A DNA stretch of 32,390 nucleotides from Hellea sp964576765 (GCA_964576765.1 CAZNWH010000012.1:1-32390), one strand, 5' to 3'. Numbered from the stretch's first letter, positions 23,715-32,320 are shown. Program-made: numbers and translations. Notes: a model not told the origin generated them from the letters alone.

Positions 23715-25052
23715 TTAAGCCTGAACAAATTCTGGATAGGCCGCTACGCCGATTTCATGGGCATCAAGACCATCCAGTTCAACTTCTTCTGAGACGCGGA
23801 TGCCAATAGTGGCTTTCATCGCGAACCAAATGATAGCTGAGATAACCGAAACAAAGACAGCGGTAGCAATTACGCCGATCAATTGTGGCATGAAGCTAAC
23901 GTCTGGATTTGTGAACGCGACGGCGAGAGTACCGAATATACCAGCCACCAAATGAACAGGTATCGCGCCGACAACATCATCAATCTTAAACTTATCAAGA
24001 AGTGGTACTGTTAACATTGCTAGCAGTGAGCCAAGAGCGCCAACAAGCATAGCAGCTGGAACGGATGGAGTTAGTGGTTCCGCTGTAATTGCAACCAATC
24101 CCGCAAGCGCACCATTAAGTGCCATTGTGACATCAATTTTACCGTAACGCAGTTGCATATAGATGACAGCAATTACAACACCTGCGGCAGCGGCCATATT
24201 CGTGTTTACAAATATTTTAGCGATCGAGTCAGCATCTGAAATCGTTCCCATGGCAAGTTGTGATGCGCCGTTAAAGCCAAACCAACCAAGCCATAGAATA
24301 AAGACACCTAATGTGGCGAGCGGCATAGATGAACCTGGCATAGGGTTGACGCGGCCATCAGGGCCATATTTACCTTTACGAGCACCAAGAATGATAGCGC
24401 CTACAAGAGCGGCCCAACCACCTGTTGAATGAACGAGCGTTGATCCAGCAAAGTCAGAGAAACCCATGGCATCCAAGAAACCGCCACCCCATTCCCATGA
24501 TGCTACAATAGGATAAATGATCGCTGTCAAGAAACAGGTAAAGATTACAAATGGCCAGAACTTGATGCGTTCAGCAACCGTTCCAGAGACAATTGATGCG
24601 GTTGTTGCGCAGAATACCATTTGGAAAAACCAGTCAGAATATTCTGAGTAGTTAAATCCTTCATCAGCCAAGCCGGATATGGTTGCGACAGTAGGTTCTA
24701 ATACACTGCCATAGGGGGCGTGGAAGCCGCCAAAATAAGGTGAGGTGCCGCCATAGATCATATTATATCCGACAATATAGAACATGATGCCTGCAACTGA
24801 GTAGAGCATAATGTTCTTTAGGCACTGCATGGATACATTTTTTGTACGGACAAATCCGGCTTCGAGCATGGCAAAACCAGCCGCCATCCACATCACCAAG
24901 AAACCGCCCATAAGAAAAGCAAGTGTGTTGAAAATATTTTGTGTTGCGAGGTCAGGCGCTGCAACCATAGCCTCCTCAGCTGCAAACGCAGCATAAGGCG
25001 CTGCGAGCGATAACACGCTTGCGCCTAGTATAATTTTTGCCCATTTTGGCAT
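23715..25052 (-). CDS. amtB: Ammonium transporter (Amt/MEP family), copy 2
   Basis: A 445-residue ammonium channel of a different Amt subfamily from its neighbour: the N-terminal part reads AAGFAMLEAGFVRTKN where copy 1 has FYGGLVRAKN. The start is set at 25052 because GGAGGG lies 7 nt upstream and the result begins with a good signal peptide (KWAKIILGASVLSLAAPYAAFA); the reading frame stays open to 25124 but that adds an unlikely basic segment. Both pore histidines are present (FAGSTLVHSTGG and GAIPVHLVAGIFG). The tail GLDAHEIGVAAYPEF departs from the common HGE-AY ending. It is the upstream gene of the pair; a terminator follows. Confidence 0.94.
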   Translation of the reverse strand: MPKWAKIILGASVLSLAAPYAAFAAEEAMVAAPDLATQNIFNTLAFLMGGFLVMWMAAGFAMLEAGFVRTKNVSMQCLKNIMLYSVAGIMFYIVGYNMIYGGTSPYFGGFHAPYGSVLEPTVATISGLADEGFNYSEYSDWFFQMVFCATTASIVSGTVAERIKFWPFVIFTCFLTAIIYPIVASWEWGGGFLDAMGFSDFAGSTLVHSTGGWAALVGAIILGARKGKYGPDGRVNPMPGSSMPLATLGVFILWLGWFGFNGASQLAMGTISDADSIAKIFVNTNMAAAAGVVIAVIYMQLRYGKIDVTMALNGALAGLVAITAEPLTPSVPAAMLVGALGSLLAMLTVPLLDKFKIDDVVGAIPVHLVAGIFGTLAVAFTNPDVSFMPQLIGVIATAVFVSVISAIIWFAMKATIGIRVSEEVELDGLDAHEIGVAAYPEFVQA

Positions 25053-25217
25053 ATGTAATCCCTCCAATTCGTAGATTTGCCGTTTATGTGGCCTGAAAGC
25101 CTTGTGACAGCGAGCGCTTTGCATAAAGATGCGACGGGTAGGAATAGGGAGTGCATTTTTTGTGCGGGAATATTTCGAATCTGCTTTATTGTTGTGCTGG
25201 ATTTAATTGGAGATGTT

Positions 25218-25571
25218 GTGAAGCCGAGTCTAATTTACAAAATTTTGCGACAACCCGAATGGAAAAGTTTTCAGGAAACGGGCATTTTTCTGGGAAGCAC
25301 AGATGATCGGCGCGATGGTTTTATACATTTGTCAACGAGTGCCCAATTACAAGGCACACTTGATAAGCATTATATGCAAGGGGATATGATTATAATTGCT
25401 GAAGTGAATGTTTCTGGTTTAGGTCAAGCTTTGAAATATGAAGTCTCTCGCGGCGGCGCGGAGTTTCCGCATCTATATGATCAGCTTTTGATTGATAACG
25501 TGTCGCGCCATTGGGACTTGTCGCCAAATGAACAAGGGCGCTATGCGGTCTATAGTATATTGACGGATTAA
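25218..25571 (+). CDS. DUF952 family protein
   Basis: A 117-residue cytoplasmic protein. The GTG start at 25218 (GGAGA just upstream) is chosen because it gives the usual ~110-120-residue DUF952 length; the longer frame to 25077 would overlap the amtB promoter region and adds Cys-rich non-family sequence. Family marks are LIYKILRQPEW at the N-terminus, RRDGFIHLST in the middle and FPHLYDQLL near the end. The biochemical role of DUF952 is not established. The next gene, pyrD, starts 2 nt after the stop, a coupling I believe recurs in alphaproteobacteria, so a housekeeping role linked to pyrimidine metabolism is possible. Confidence 0.85.
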   Translation: MKPSLIYKILRQPEWKSFQETGIFLGSTDDRRDGFIHLSTSAQLQGTLDKHYMQGDMIIIAEVNVSGLGQALKYEVSRGGAEFPHLYDQLLIDNVSRHWDLSPNEQGRYAVYSILTD

Positions 25572-25573
25572 TT

Positions 25574-26632
25574 ATGAGTTTTCTCTATAAAGTTGGAACG
25601 GCGGCGCTACGAGCTTTACCTGCGGAACCAGCTCATAAAACAACGATCAAAGCTTTGAAGGCAGGTCTTGGACCAGTCGCACCAAGAACGGATATATCTG
25701 AGCTTAAGACGGAAGTTGGCGGGTTAAAGTTGCCTAATCCGGTAGGTCTTGCAGCTGGATTTGATAAAGACTGCGAAGTACCTGATGCTATGCTAACGGC
25801 TGGTTTTGGGTTTGTGGAATGCGGAACAGTAACTCCGCGCCCTCAAATCGGTAATCCGAAACCGCGCCTTTTTCGTTTAACTGAGGACAAGGCTGTCATT
25901 AATCGCATGGGATTTAATAATAGTGGGCTTGATATTTTTAAATCGCGGTTAGAAAAGCGCCAAGGAAAAGGGGGGCTTGTCGGGGCTAATCTTGGCGCGA
26001 ATAAAGATAGCGGTGACCGTATCGGAGATTATGTCAAAGGACTGTCATCATTATGGGGCCTGTCAGATTATTTCACGATTAATATAAGTTCTCCTAACAC
26101 ACCTGGTTTACGAGATCTGCAAAGCTCGGACGAAATGGATGAATTGTTAGGGCGTATAGCAGAAGCGCGCGCTGAACTTATGGGAGATAAGCCCAGCTTT
26201 CCGATGTTTCTTAAAGTCGCGCCTGATCTGAATTATAATCAAGTTGAACGCATTGTTGAACAAGCCCGTCTTTACGGCATAAATGCCATAATCGTGTCAA
26301 ATACAACAATTGCGCGTCCCGAGAGTTTAAGGAGCGCCCATAAGGGTGAGGGCGGAGGCCTTAGCGGGGCGCCGTTGTTTCATTCTTCGACTGACATATT
26401 AAAAGAGTTTTACGCGGCGGCGGCGGGCAAGATAGATTTAATTGGTGTAGGTGGCATTAGTAATGGCGCGCAGGCTTATGCCAAAATTCGCGCTGGGGCC
26501 AAAGCTGTGCAGCTCTACTCCGCCCTGGTGTTTCATGGACCAGATTTAGTGATGCAAATAAATCAGGAATTGAAAACCTTCCTCAAAGCGGACGGGTTTA
26601 CATCAATTTCAGAGGCTGTTGGGACTGCCTGA
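25574..26632 (+). CDS. pyrD: Dihydroorotate dehydrogenase (quinone), class 2
   Basis: Oxidises dihydroorotate to orotate with FMN, passing electrons to membrane quinone, the fourth step of pyrimidine synthesis. The 352 residues begin with the amphipathic membrane-associating helix typical of class 2 (LYKVGTAALRALPAEPAH). The FMN barrel follows: NPVGLAAGFDKD, ECGTVTPRPQIGNPKPR, NRMGFNNSG, NISSPNTPGLRDLQ (with the class 2 catalytic Ser), VSNTTIARP, GGGLSGAPL and LIGVGGISNGAQAY. It is complete, coupled to the DUF952 gene and convergent with a lipoprotein gene 16 nt away. Confidence 0.97.
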   Translation: MSFLYKVGTAALRALPAEPAHKTTIKALKAGLGPVAPRTDISELKTEVGGLKLPNPVGLAAGFDKDCEVPDAMLTAGFGFVECGTVTPRPQIGNPKPRLFRLTEDKAVINRMGFNNSGLDIFKSRLEKRQGKGGLVGANLGANKDSGDRIGDYVKGLSSLWGLSDYFTINISSPNTPGLRDLQSSDEMDELLGRIAEARAELMGDKPSFPMFLKVAPDLNYNQVERIVEQARLYGINAIIVSNTTIARPESLRSAHKGEGGGLSGAPLFHSSTDILKEFYAAAAGKIDLIGVGGISNGAQAYAKIRAGAKAVQLYSALVFHGPDLVMQINQELKTFLKADGFTSISEAVGTA

Positions 26633-26648
26633 TTTGAAGCAGGTCAGT

Positions 26649-27104
26649 TTAAGGACTTATAGAGACCGGGCATCCAATTTGAGAGGCGGCTTCGATAATT
26701 TTAGCATCAGCTCGGTTTGAGGAGTTAAGCTGTCTGAGAGCAATTCTGCTTCCCTGAGATGTTACCGAACTTGCGGCTGAATAGGCGGCGACACGGCCGG
26801 CCGTACTGCCTATCCCGGCAGGGACAAGGCCTTGTGTAGCCACGGCCGTTATAACGTTAAGTCCCAGAGAGGCTAAGAAATTTTGTCCGCCTTTGGCTTT
26901 CTGGGCTTGTTTTTGGAAATTGGTGACATTGTTATAAAAATTGACGCAAGTCTGATCAGTTGCGGCAAGCTTGCTTGCACCTGTAGGAGAAATTTTGGAC
27001 GCATCAATGCCTGCCATCAGTTGATTTTGGCTAGGCACCGAAGCGCAAGAGGCGAGTGTAACAGTTAAACATGAAATGAGAATAGTCGAAGTATTAAGGC
27101 GCAT
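26649..27104 (-). CDS. Small Ala/Ser-rich lipoprotein of unknown function
   Basis: A 151-residue protein with a lipoprotein signal (MRLNTSTILISCLTVTLASC; lipobox LASC). The start at 27104 is preferred because AAGGA is 8 nt upstream; the in-frame ATG at 27113 overlaps that site. The mature protein has TCVNFYNNVTNFQKQAQKA, a glycine/alanine-rich hydrophobic centre (ITAVATQGLVPAGIGSTAG) and a C-terminal helix closing in GCPVSI, whose Cys may pair with the Cys in DQTCVNF. No named family recognised. It lies alone, facing pyrD, downstream of the gap region. Confidence 0.78.
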   Translation of the reverse strand: MRLNTSTILISCLTVTLASCASVPSQNQLMAGIDASKISPTGASKLAATDQTCVNFYNNVTNFQKQAQKAKGGQNFLASLGLNVITAVATQGLVPAGIGSTAGRVAAYSAASSVTSQGSRIALRQLNSSNRADAKIIEAASQIGCPVSISP

Positions 27105-27122
27105 GGGAGTCATCCTTGAATT

Positions 27123-27169
27123 AATGTTGAACTATATTCACAACAATTATTGAACAAAAGCTGAATGAA
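27123..27169. repeat. 47-bp sequence flanking the gap, left copy
   Basis: Identical over all 47 bases to 27270-27316 on the other side of the 100-N gap. Either a tandem repeat that broke the assembly or an unmerged overlap between contig ends. It also contains TTGAAC twice (27127-27132 and 27150-27155). Confidence 0.9.
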
Positions 27170-27269
27170 NNNNNNNNNNNNNNNNNNNNNNNNNNNNNNN
27201 NNNNNNNNNNNNNNNNNNNNNNNNNNNNNNNNNNNNNNNNNNNNNNNNNNNNNNNNNNNNNNNNNNNNN
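27170..27269. other. 100-N assembly gap
   Basis: A placeholder of exactly 100 Ns in the intergenic space between the lipoprotein and MATE genes. Because both flanks are the same 47 bases, the true missing length could be zero or even negative. Confidence 0.95.
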
Positions 27270-27316
27270 AATGTTGAACTATATTCACAACAATTATTGA
27301 ACAAAAGCTGAATGAA
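27270..27316. repeat. 47-bp sequence flanking the gap, right copy
   Basis: Perfect direct copy of 27123-27169. The similarity stops after ATGAA, where the right side continues into unique sequence before the MATE gene end. Confidence 0.9.
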
Positions 27317-27390
27317 ATTGAAGGTAATCTAACCGGACATTGAATATGGCAGGCTTAAGATTCCTTTGAGTATTCCGGTAAACCAGCTTT

Positions 27391-28725
27391 TTACAATAAC
27401 CCATTGCGAATGCTCGGATAATAGACTGCTAATGTTAAAGCTCTTGCAACGTAGTAGCAGAGAAAGGCAATCCAGATACCGTGTCCGCCCAGAGTAGGCG
27501 TGATGAGATGGTGAATTCCCAGATATATCACAACGGCGGCAATGCCAGCATTGCGCATTTCGCGGGTTTTAGTTGTACCAATAAAAATGCCGTCCATTTG
27601 CCAGGCGGCAAATCCAATGACGGAGGCAAGGGCGCAATAGGGCAGATAGGTTCGCGCGCTGGCAATGACGTCTGGGTCTTTCGTGAGTAGGTTGATGAAA
27701 TATGGCCCTAGCAGAAATATGGCCACGCAAATTAAAACTGCAAAGACACATGAAAACTCTGTGGTCAGGCGTACAGCCTTGTCAAATCTCTCACGATCTT
27801 TAGCGCCATAGGCAGCCCCTGTTACGGCCTCTGCCGTATGTGCAAAGGCATCCAATACTAGAGCGACCATGGTAATGAACTGCATCAAAATATGGTAACC
27901 CGCCAAGAATATAACGCCTTGCGTAGCCGCTGCATTTCCAAAAAAACTAAAGCCCACGGTCAGTGCCATAGTGCGAATGAAAATATTGCTATTCGTGATA
28001 CCCAGTTTTTTCAGGGCGTTGGAGTCAAGTAGGTTTGTCTTGGTTAAAGATAGTCCTTGAAATCCACCGCGTTTTTTAATCTCGCGAAAGACAAGCCATA
28101 AACCTGCACCAAGGCCGCACCATTCCGCGATAGCCGAGGCTATGCCAACCCCCCATAAGCCTAGGCCGAAACTGATGACAAAAAGCGGAGATAAGATCAC
28201 ATTGATCAGATTGAGGACGATTTGCATTTTAAGGGCTAATTGAGAGCGGCTAATGCCGACAAACCAGCCCATCAAGGCTACAGAGGCTAAGGTTGCTGGC
28301 AAACCCCATAATCTGGCTTGGATATAGATGTGCGCAGAGTTTTCTATTGTGGGGTCGGCTGTAAATATTTTAAACGCGCCAGCCAAAAGCAGCACTTGGA
28401 ATATAAATATAAGACTCCCGATAAGAAGCCCTAACGGCACAGCTCTAAAGAGATGAGCCTGGACAGCGCCTTGGTCATTTGCTCCGTCAGATTGCGCGGT
28501 TAGACCGGCCGTACTCATGCGTAGAAAGCTAAAACCCCAATAGGCAATCGCATAAATCACCGCGCCTAATCCAATGCCTGCTAGCGCGGCCGTTGTGCTA
28601 TATTGTCCGATTACAAATGTATCGACCAATCCGACAACCGGGGCTGCGGCATTGGCCAGCATAATCGGCCAGCTTTGGGCGAATACGCTCTTGCGGGTTA
28701 GGGGCATCCCGCTAGACAGGCTCAT
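27391..28725 (-). CDS. MATE-family efflux transporter (DinF-like)
   Basis: A 444-residue inner-membrane antiporter with about 12 hydrophobic segments in two six-helix halves. MATE marks are WPIMLANAAAPVVGLVDTFV at the N-terminus, FLRMSTAGLTAQ in the third segment and DAFAHTAEAVTGAAYGAKDR at the start of the second half. The family exports drugs or cationic metabolites against Na+ or H+; the DinF branch is my reading of these motifs. Its start overlaps the stop of the thioesterase gene upstream (TAATG around 28725), so it is translated with the two thioesterases. Its cargo may be related to the thioesterase product, which is inference. Confidence 0.92.
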   Translation of the reverse strand: MSLSSGMPLTRKSVFAQSWPIMLANAAAPVVGLVDTFVIGQYSTTAALAGIGLGAVIYAIAYWGFSFLRMSTAGLTAQSDGANDQGAVQAHLFRAVPLGLLIGSLIFIFQVLLLAGAFKIFTADPTIENSAHIYIQARLWGLPATLASVALMGWFVGISRSQLALKMQIVLNLINVILSPLFVISFGLGLWGVGIASAIAEWCGLGAGLWLVFREIKKRGGFQGLSLTKTNLLDSNALKKLGITNSNIFIRTMALTVGFSFFGNAAATQGVIFLAGYHILMQFITMVALVLDAFAHTAEAVTGAAYGAKDRERFDKAVRLTTEFSCVFAVLICVAIFLLGPYFINLLTKDPDVIASARTYLPYCALASVIGFAAWQMDGIFIGTTKTREMRNAGIAAVVIYLGIHHLITPTLGGHGIWIAFLCYYVARALTLAVYYPSIRNGLL

Positions 28726-29138
28726 TACTCGGCCTTAGCCGTCAAATAATGTCCGTGCATTGCGGCGATAGGCTTATCATAATCCTCTTGCCAAGCTCTT
28801 ACCCTAACATTGGCGACACGTGAGCCTTGTTTGAAAATAAGCGCGCGAGCATAAGTGTCTTTGGGGTTTCCTTTGCGTAGATAATCGACATTAACGCCGA
28901 TGGGTTTAGCGAGGTCTTTGCCATCAGTTGATATAAAGAGCTGCGCAATAGCGGCAATTTCCATCAATCCACTAATGGCGCCACCATGCAGAGCAGGTAG
29001 GACGGGATTGCCGATATTGCTTTCAATATAAGGCATCATCAATGTAAATTCATCGCCGATGACTATAGGTTTAACGCCCAGTGTTTTAGCATAGGGAATA
29101 CGACTTAGGGCTTGCTCGATATTGGTTGAATTTATCAT
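28725..29138 (-). CDS. PaaI-type hotdog-fold thioesterase, second gene
   Basis: A 137-residue acyl-CoA thioesterase-like protein hydrolysing CoA thioesters. The hotdog signature ALHGGAISGLMEIAAIAQL covers the long central helix. The acidic residue after the helix start is Glu in place of the Asp (LDQ) of its neighbour. NVDYLRKG and RVRAWQED complete the fold. It starts 2 nt after the upstream thioesterase gene and overlaps the MATE gene. Two unequal thioesterases in tandem may act as a heterodimer, as the hotdog fold often does. Confidence 0.87.
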   Translation of the reverse strand: MINSTNIEQALSRIPYAKTLGVKPIVIGDEFTLMMPYIESNIGNPVLPALHGGAISGLMEIAAIAQLFISTDGKDLAKPIGVNVDYLRKGNPKDTYARALIFKQGSRVANVRVRAWQEDYDKPIAAMHGHYLTAKAE

Positions 29139-29140
29139 GA

Positions 29141-29641
29141 CTAAGACGCGTCTTTTTTAGACTTTGATGTCGTTTTAGATTTAGCTTTCTTCATGCCCAT
29201 TGACCCTGAACCGGTCGCCATAAATGTGGCTTGAGCCGTTGCAACAGGATCGGTTTCATCCCCGTCATGGGCCACAGCGCGCAGGAACGCCACATGCTTA
29301 GTGGCTTTGTAGCAATGGGCTTGGGCAATAATTGTTTCACCCGGCTTGGCTGCACGCATATAATCAATGGATAAGTTCAGAGTTGCACAGGCTCCGGGGG
29401 TATCGAATCCGGCAATGGCCGCTAATCCGCAAGCTTGATCCAAAAGCGTTGTCACCGCGCCGCCATGGAGCACACGGGTATCAGGATCGCCGATAAGATC
29501 GGGGTTGTAAGGCAGGCTCATTGTAGCGCGGCCTTTGTCAACGGCGACGAATTTTATGCCGAGTTTTTTTGAATGCGGCGTTGCTTCCGTAAAAGCCGGA
29601 CCCATTTCCCATAGGTGTTGAATAAATTCATCTGATGCCAT
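29141..29641 (-). CDS. PaaI-type hotdog-fold thioesterase, first gene
   Basis: A 166-residue member of the PaaI/DUF4442-like thioesterase group. The motif VLHGGAVTTLLDQACGLAA has the active-site acid in LDQ, followed by NLSIDYMRAAKPGETI. The fold ends near residue 145; the last ~20 residues are a Lys/Ser/Thr-rich tail (KKAKSKTTSKSKKDAS) not part of the family. First gene of a three-gene minus-strand operon with a second thioesterase and a MATE exporter. The acyl-CoA substrate is unknown. Confidence 0.88.
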   Translation of the reverse strand: MASDEFIQHLWEMGPAFTEATPHSKKLGIKFVAVDKGRATMSLPYNPDLIGDPDTRVLHGGAVTTLLDQACGLAAIAGFDTPGACATLNLSIDYMRAAKPGETIIAQAHCYKATKHVAFLRAVAHDGDETDPVATAQATFMATGSGSMGMKKAKSKTTSKSKKDAS

Positions 29642-29746
29642 GTCGCCTCTCGATTCGTTCTTTGTCTAAAGACATTCATAAAGCACGTCTATGATTTTGG
29701 AGACTCAGAGCAATTTTGTTCGTGTAATTTTACGAAAATTAAGAAA

Positions 29747-30478
29747 ATGCCTTTATCGGAATATTCATTTATCAGAACATCCCACCCTAAAGTGTTGTTG
29801 CATAATGATTTAGGCGTGACATCGGCCAGTGCGGCTCTGCCGACCCAAGGTAAGATTATCACAGATATGCGCATGAATGATGATTTGCGTAAGTTGGGAG
29901 ATAGTCACAATGCGGCGGATCCAGCTTTTGCCAAACTTAAGGCCGAGCTACTGGCGCAATATAATGTCGAGACAATTGAAGAACTGCCAGTGAATTTTCG
30001 AGGCGTTGTATCTGAGAAAAATGAAGCTCATCAGGCCGAAACACTGAATAAATTTGCGGAAAAACGTATGCAGCGCGAGCAGGCGCAGGCCGCGCATTTA
30101 TCGGCCTATGGCTGGCTTTCGCCCTATCTCGCGATTAGTGGGGCATCGCGTAATCTCGCAGGTACAGATTTAAATACACATCACCGTTTCTTGCGAGAAG
30201 CGGAAGAGCTCCGGTTCGAATTCGTTCAGGGATTGAACAAGGCCCATATTGAGAAGCTGTCTTACGCAGATGATATAAATCGTAATAAGGGCGAGGAGGG
30301 CTGGCGCCGCGCGCGCGTTGATGCGCAAAACTGGCAAGTGCTACAAGATTTTAGGTTTTTGCCCGATCCTCCTAAGCAGCGCCTTTCACGGGCCTTAAAC
30401 AGATTTTTTCCGCTTAGTATATGGTTGATAGGTCTGTTAGGGTTTGGCCTTTTCGCCTCGCGGAGGCTATCGCCATGA
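29747..30478 (+). pseudogene. N-terminally truncated DUF3526 ABC-2 permease remnant
   Basis: The 243-residue reading frame corresponds only to the C-terminal half of a DUF3526 permease: the periplasmic region (from DLGVTSASAALPTQG onward, with AYGWLSPYLAISGASRNLAG and HHRFLREAEELRFEF) and the final membrane helix FFPLSIWLIGLLGFGLF. The N-terminal membrane helix, first periplasmic loop and four-helix bundle, roughly 200 residues, are missing. So is the ATPase gene usually found upstream. Immediately upstream is the oppositely oriented thioesterase gene, so a deletion or rearrangement is likelier than a frameshift. The first ~20 residues do not look like the family. The reading frame is otherwise intact and overlaps the next permease by ATGA (30475-30478), so it may still be translated. 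Confidence 0.65.
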
Positions 30479-31740
30479 TGCGCGAATTTAGATTTATGTT
30501 TCGCGACAAGGCCGTCTGGGTATGGATCGCCTTGGCATTCGTGTTTTCTCTGACAGCAATTACCTTAGGTATGAACGAGATTAGCCAGCAGCGAAGTGAA
30601 TTAGCCGAGCTTCATAAGTTTGATAAGGTTGAACGCGAGGTCGCTTTGGACAATCAATCCGATTGGGGCTCGGCGGCTTATTACACCTTTTATTTGACCT
30701 CTGACGCGCCCTCCGATTTTGCATTTGCTGCCATAGGCCAACGTGATGTCAGCCCGTGGAAACACCGTATCCGCATATTGGCTTTGGAAGGGCAAATCTA
30801 TGAAACGGATTCTAACAATCCTGACTTTGCTTTGATTGGCCGTTTTGATTTTGCTTTTGTTGCGACGCTCCTTGCTCCTCTGCTCGTCATTTTACTTTTA
30901 TTTGATCTGCGTTCCGGCGAACAGGCAGCTGGACGTTTACGGCTGATTGAGGCCAGTGCTGCGAACTCTAAAACCCTTTGGCGGATGCGAGCGGCCTTGC
31001 GGATTGGATGTCTTGCTGTTGCGCTAAGTCTACCTTTGATTATCGGCGGGTTGCTATCAGGGACGTCTATCGTAACCTTTTTGCTCTGTATATTGGCGCT
31101 AAGTGTCTATCTAATATTTTGGACATGGCTGACATTAATTTTGACGCCAGCCACCCGCGCAGGGGCTTATAATCTGACGGTCATGCTCGGGATTTGGCTG
31201 CTGATAGGGGCGATTATCCCGGCCACATTAACACAGGCTATAGAGCGCGCTGTTCCCTTGCCTGATGGGGGCGAAATTATTCTAACACAGCGCGAGGCGG
31301 TTAATGATGCGTGGGATCTCCCTAGAGAGGCGACATATGATCCCTTTATGGCCCGTCACCCAGTCTGGGTAAACTATACGGCTTGGGATCCCGACGACGG
31401 TTTTGAATGGAAATGGTATTATGCCTTTCAGCAAGTCGGAGATCAGACCGTTGAACCCTTAAGCCTAGCCTACCGTGAAGGCCGCCGGAAACGAGATCAT
31501 TTTGCTATGTGGTCCAGCGTCATATCCCCCGCGACGGCCATGCAGCGCAGTCTGGAACATCTAGCAAAAACCGACATGAAAGCCGCAATGGACTATGAGA
31601 AGCGTGTGCGTGAATTCCACACCGAATTGCGAAATTGGCATTACCCTAGACTATTTCAGGATCAACCTTTTGATGCAGACAAGGCGAAGCTTGAACTATC
31701 CAAATTTATTGAAGAGATGTATGGAGGAGCGGGCCAATGA
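30475..31740 (+). CDS. DUF3526 ABC-2 type permease
   Basis: A 421-residue inner-membrane protein. The start at 30475 is chosen because it forms the classic ATGA overlap with the previous frame. One N-terminal helix (VWVWIALAFVFSLTAITLG) is followed by a periplasmic loop of ~110 residues, then a helix bundle from FVATLLAPLLVILLLF through LLIGAIIPATLTQAIERAVP, then a long C-terminal periplasmic domain (TQREAVNDAWDLPREATYD, HFAMWSSVISPATAMQRSLE) with no closing helix. DUF3526 proteins normally occur as two permeases plus an ATPase. Here the partner is truncated and no ATPase is present. The Fur/Zur-type regulator gene overlaps its end, suggesting metal-linked expression or function. Confidence 0.85.
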   Translation: MMREFRFMFRDKAVWVWIALAFVFSLTAITLGMNEISQQRSELAELHKFDKVEREVALDNQSDWGSAAYYTFYLTSDAPSDFAFAAIGQRDVSPWKHRIRILALEGQIYETDSNNPDFALIGRFDFAFVATLLAPLLVILLLFDLRSGEQAAGRLRLIEASAANSKTLWRMRAALRIGCLAVALSLPLIIGGLLSGTSIVTFLLCILALSVYLIFWTWLTLILTPATRAGAYNLTVMLGIWLLIGAIIPATLTQAIERAVPLPDGGEIILTQREAVNDAWDLPREATYDPFMARHPVWVNYTAWDPDDGFEWKWYYAFQQVGDQTVEPLSLAYREGRRKRDHFAMWSSVISPATAMQRSLEHLAKTDMKAAMDYEKRVREFHTELRNWHYPRLFQDQPFDADKAKLELSKFIEEMYGGAGQ

Positions 31741-32195
31741 CTAATCTTGCTGAATCACAAGATCATAATTTGGAAACGCATCTTGAATATGCCGAACGAG
31801 CGGTTGCAGCGCATAATTCACGTCTTACGCCGATCCGGCGTCACATTTATAAATGCCTTTTGAAAACCGATACGCCCCTTGGTGCCTATGATATCCTTGA
31901 TATGCTCGACGGCATTGGCTCATCAAAACCCCCAACCGTTTACCGAGCTCTTGATTGGCTTATAGAAATGGGGCTTGCGAGAAAAGTTGAATCTATCTCA
32001 AAATATATGGCGAAGACAGCGAACGAAGAAGACGAACACATGGCGCTCCTTCTGTGCCAGACCTGTGGGCATGCAGAGCCGTTTGATGCGGGGCCGGCCC
32101 TTAAAAGCCTTGGAACTTTGGCTAAGGCAAAAGGTTTTCAGGAACAGCAGACTGTCATTGAAATTATTGGTCAATGTGCCGAGCATAAAGACTGA
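31737..32195 (+). CDS. Fur-family metalloregulator, probably Zur-like
   Basis: A 152-residue DNA-binding repressor. The winged helix includes RLTPIRRHIYKCLLK and the recognition region SSKPPTVYRALDWLIEMGLA. The dimerisation domain has the structural-zinc pair C107/C110 in LCQTCGH. The second cysteine pair usual near the C-terminus appears as C147-A-E-H150. The regulatory-site region, which in Zur proteins typically has a Cys and His cluster, here reads SKYMAKTANEEDEHM, with acidic residues and one His (H101). The KPPTVYRAL motif and short length favour Zur over Fur or PerR. Its ATG overlaps the stop of the DUF3526 permease gene, so it is expressed with the transporter. Confidence 0.88.
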   Translation: MTNLAESQDHNLETHLEYAERAVAAHNSRLTPIRRHIYKCLLKTDTPLGAYDILDMLDGIGSSKPPTVYRALDWLIEMGLARKVESISKYMAKTANEEDEHMALLLCQTCGHAEPFDAGPALKSLGTLAKAKGFQEQQTVIEIIGQCAEHKD

Positions 32196-32320
32196 TATCT
32201 AAATTACAAATCACCTAAATATAGAAGACTACGAACGAGTTAGACTTTTGCTGCCGTTAGACAGCAGAAGAAGAATATAATTTTCGACTGATGCTGATGA
32301 CCGATTTGGAGATAAATCTA

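Noticed and set aside
23449..23792. Plus-strand open frames between and over the amtB genes
   Set aside because: They overlap the N-terminus of one amtB, a terminator and the C-terminus of the other, with no family resemblance or ribosome-binding site.
25148..25172. Sigma-54-like spacing (GC-N10-CG) upstream of the proximal amtB on the minus strand
   Set aside because: Only one G of the -24 GG is present and the element reads CCGCAC-N5-ATGCA, too far from consensus to call.
25077..25217. N-terminal 47-residue extension of the DUF952 protein
   Set aside because: It is Cys-rich, overlaps the divergent amtB upstream region, and is not part of the family; GTG at 25218 fits better.
27110..27304. 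Minus-strand open frame across the second gap
   Set aside because: It exists only because Ns contain no stop codons; the two ends are the same duplicated noncoding sequence.
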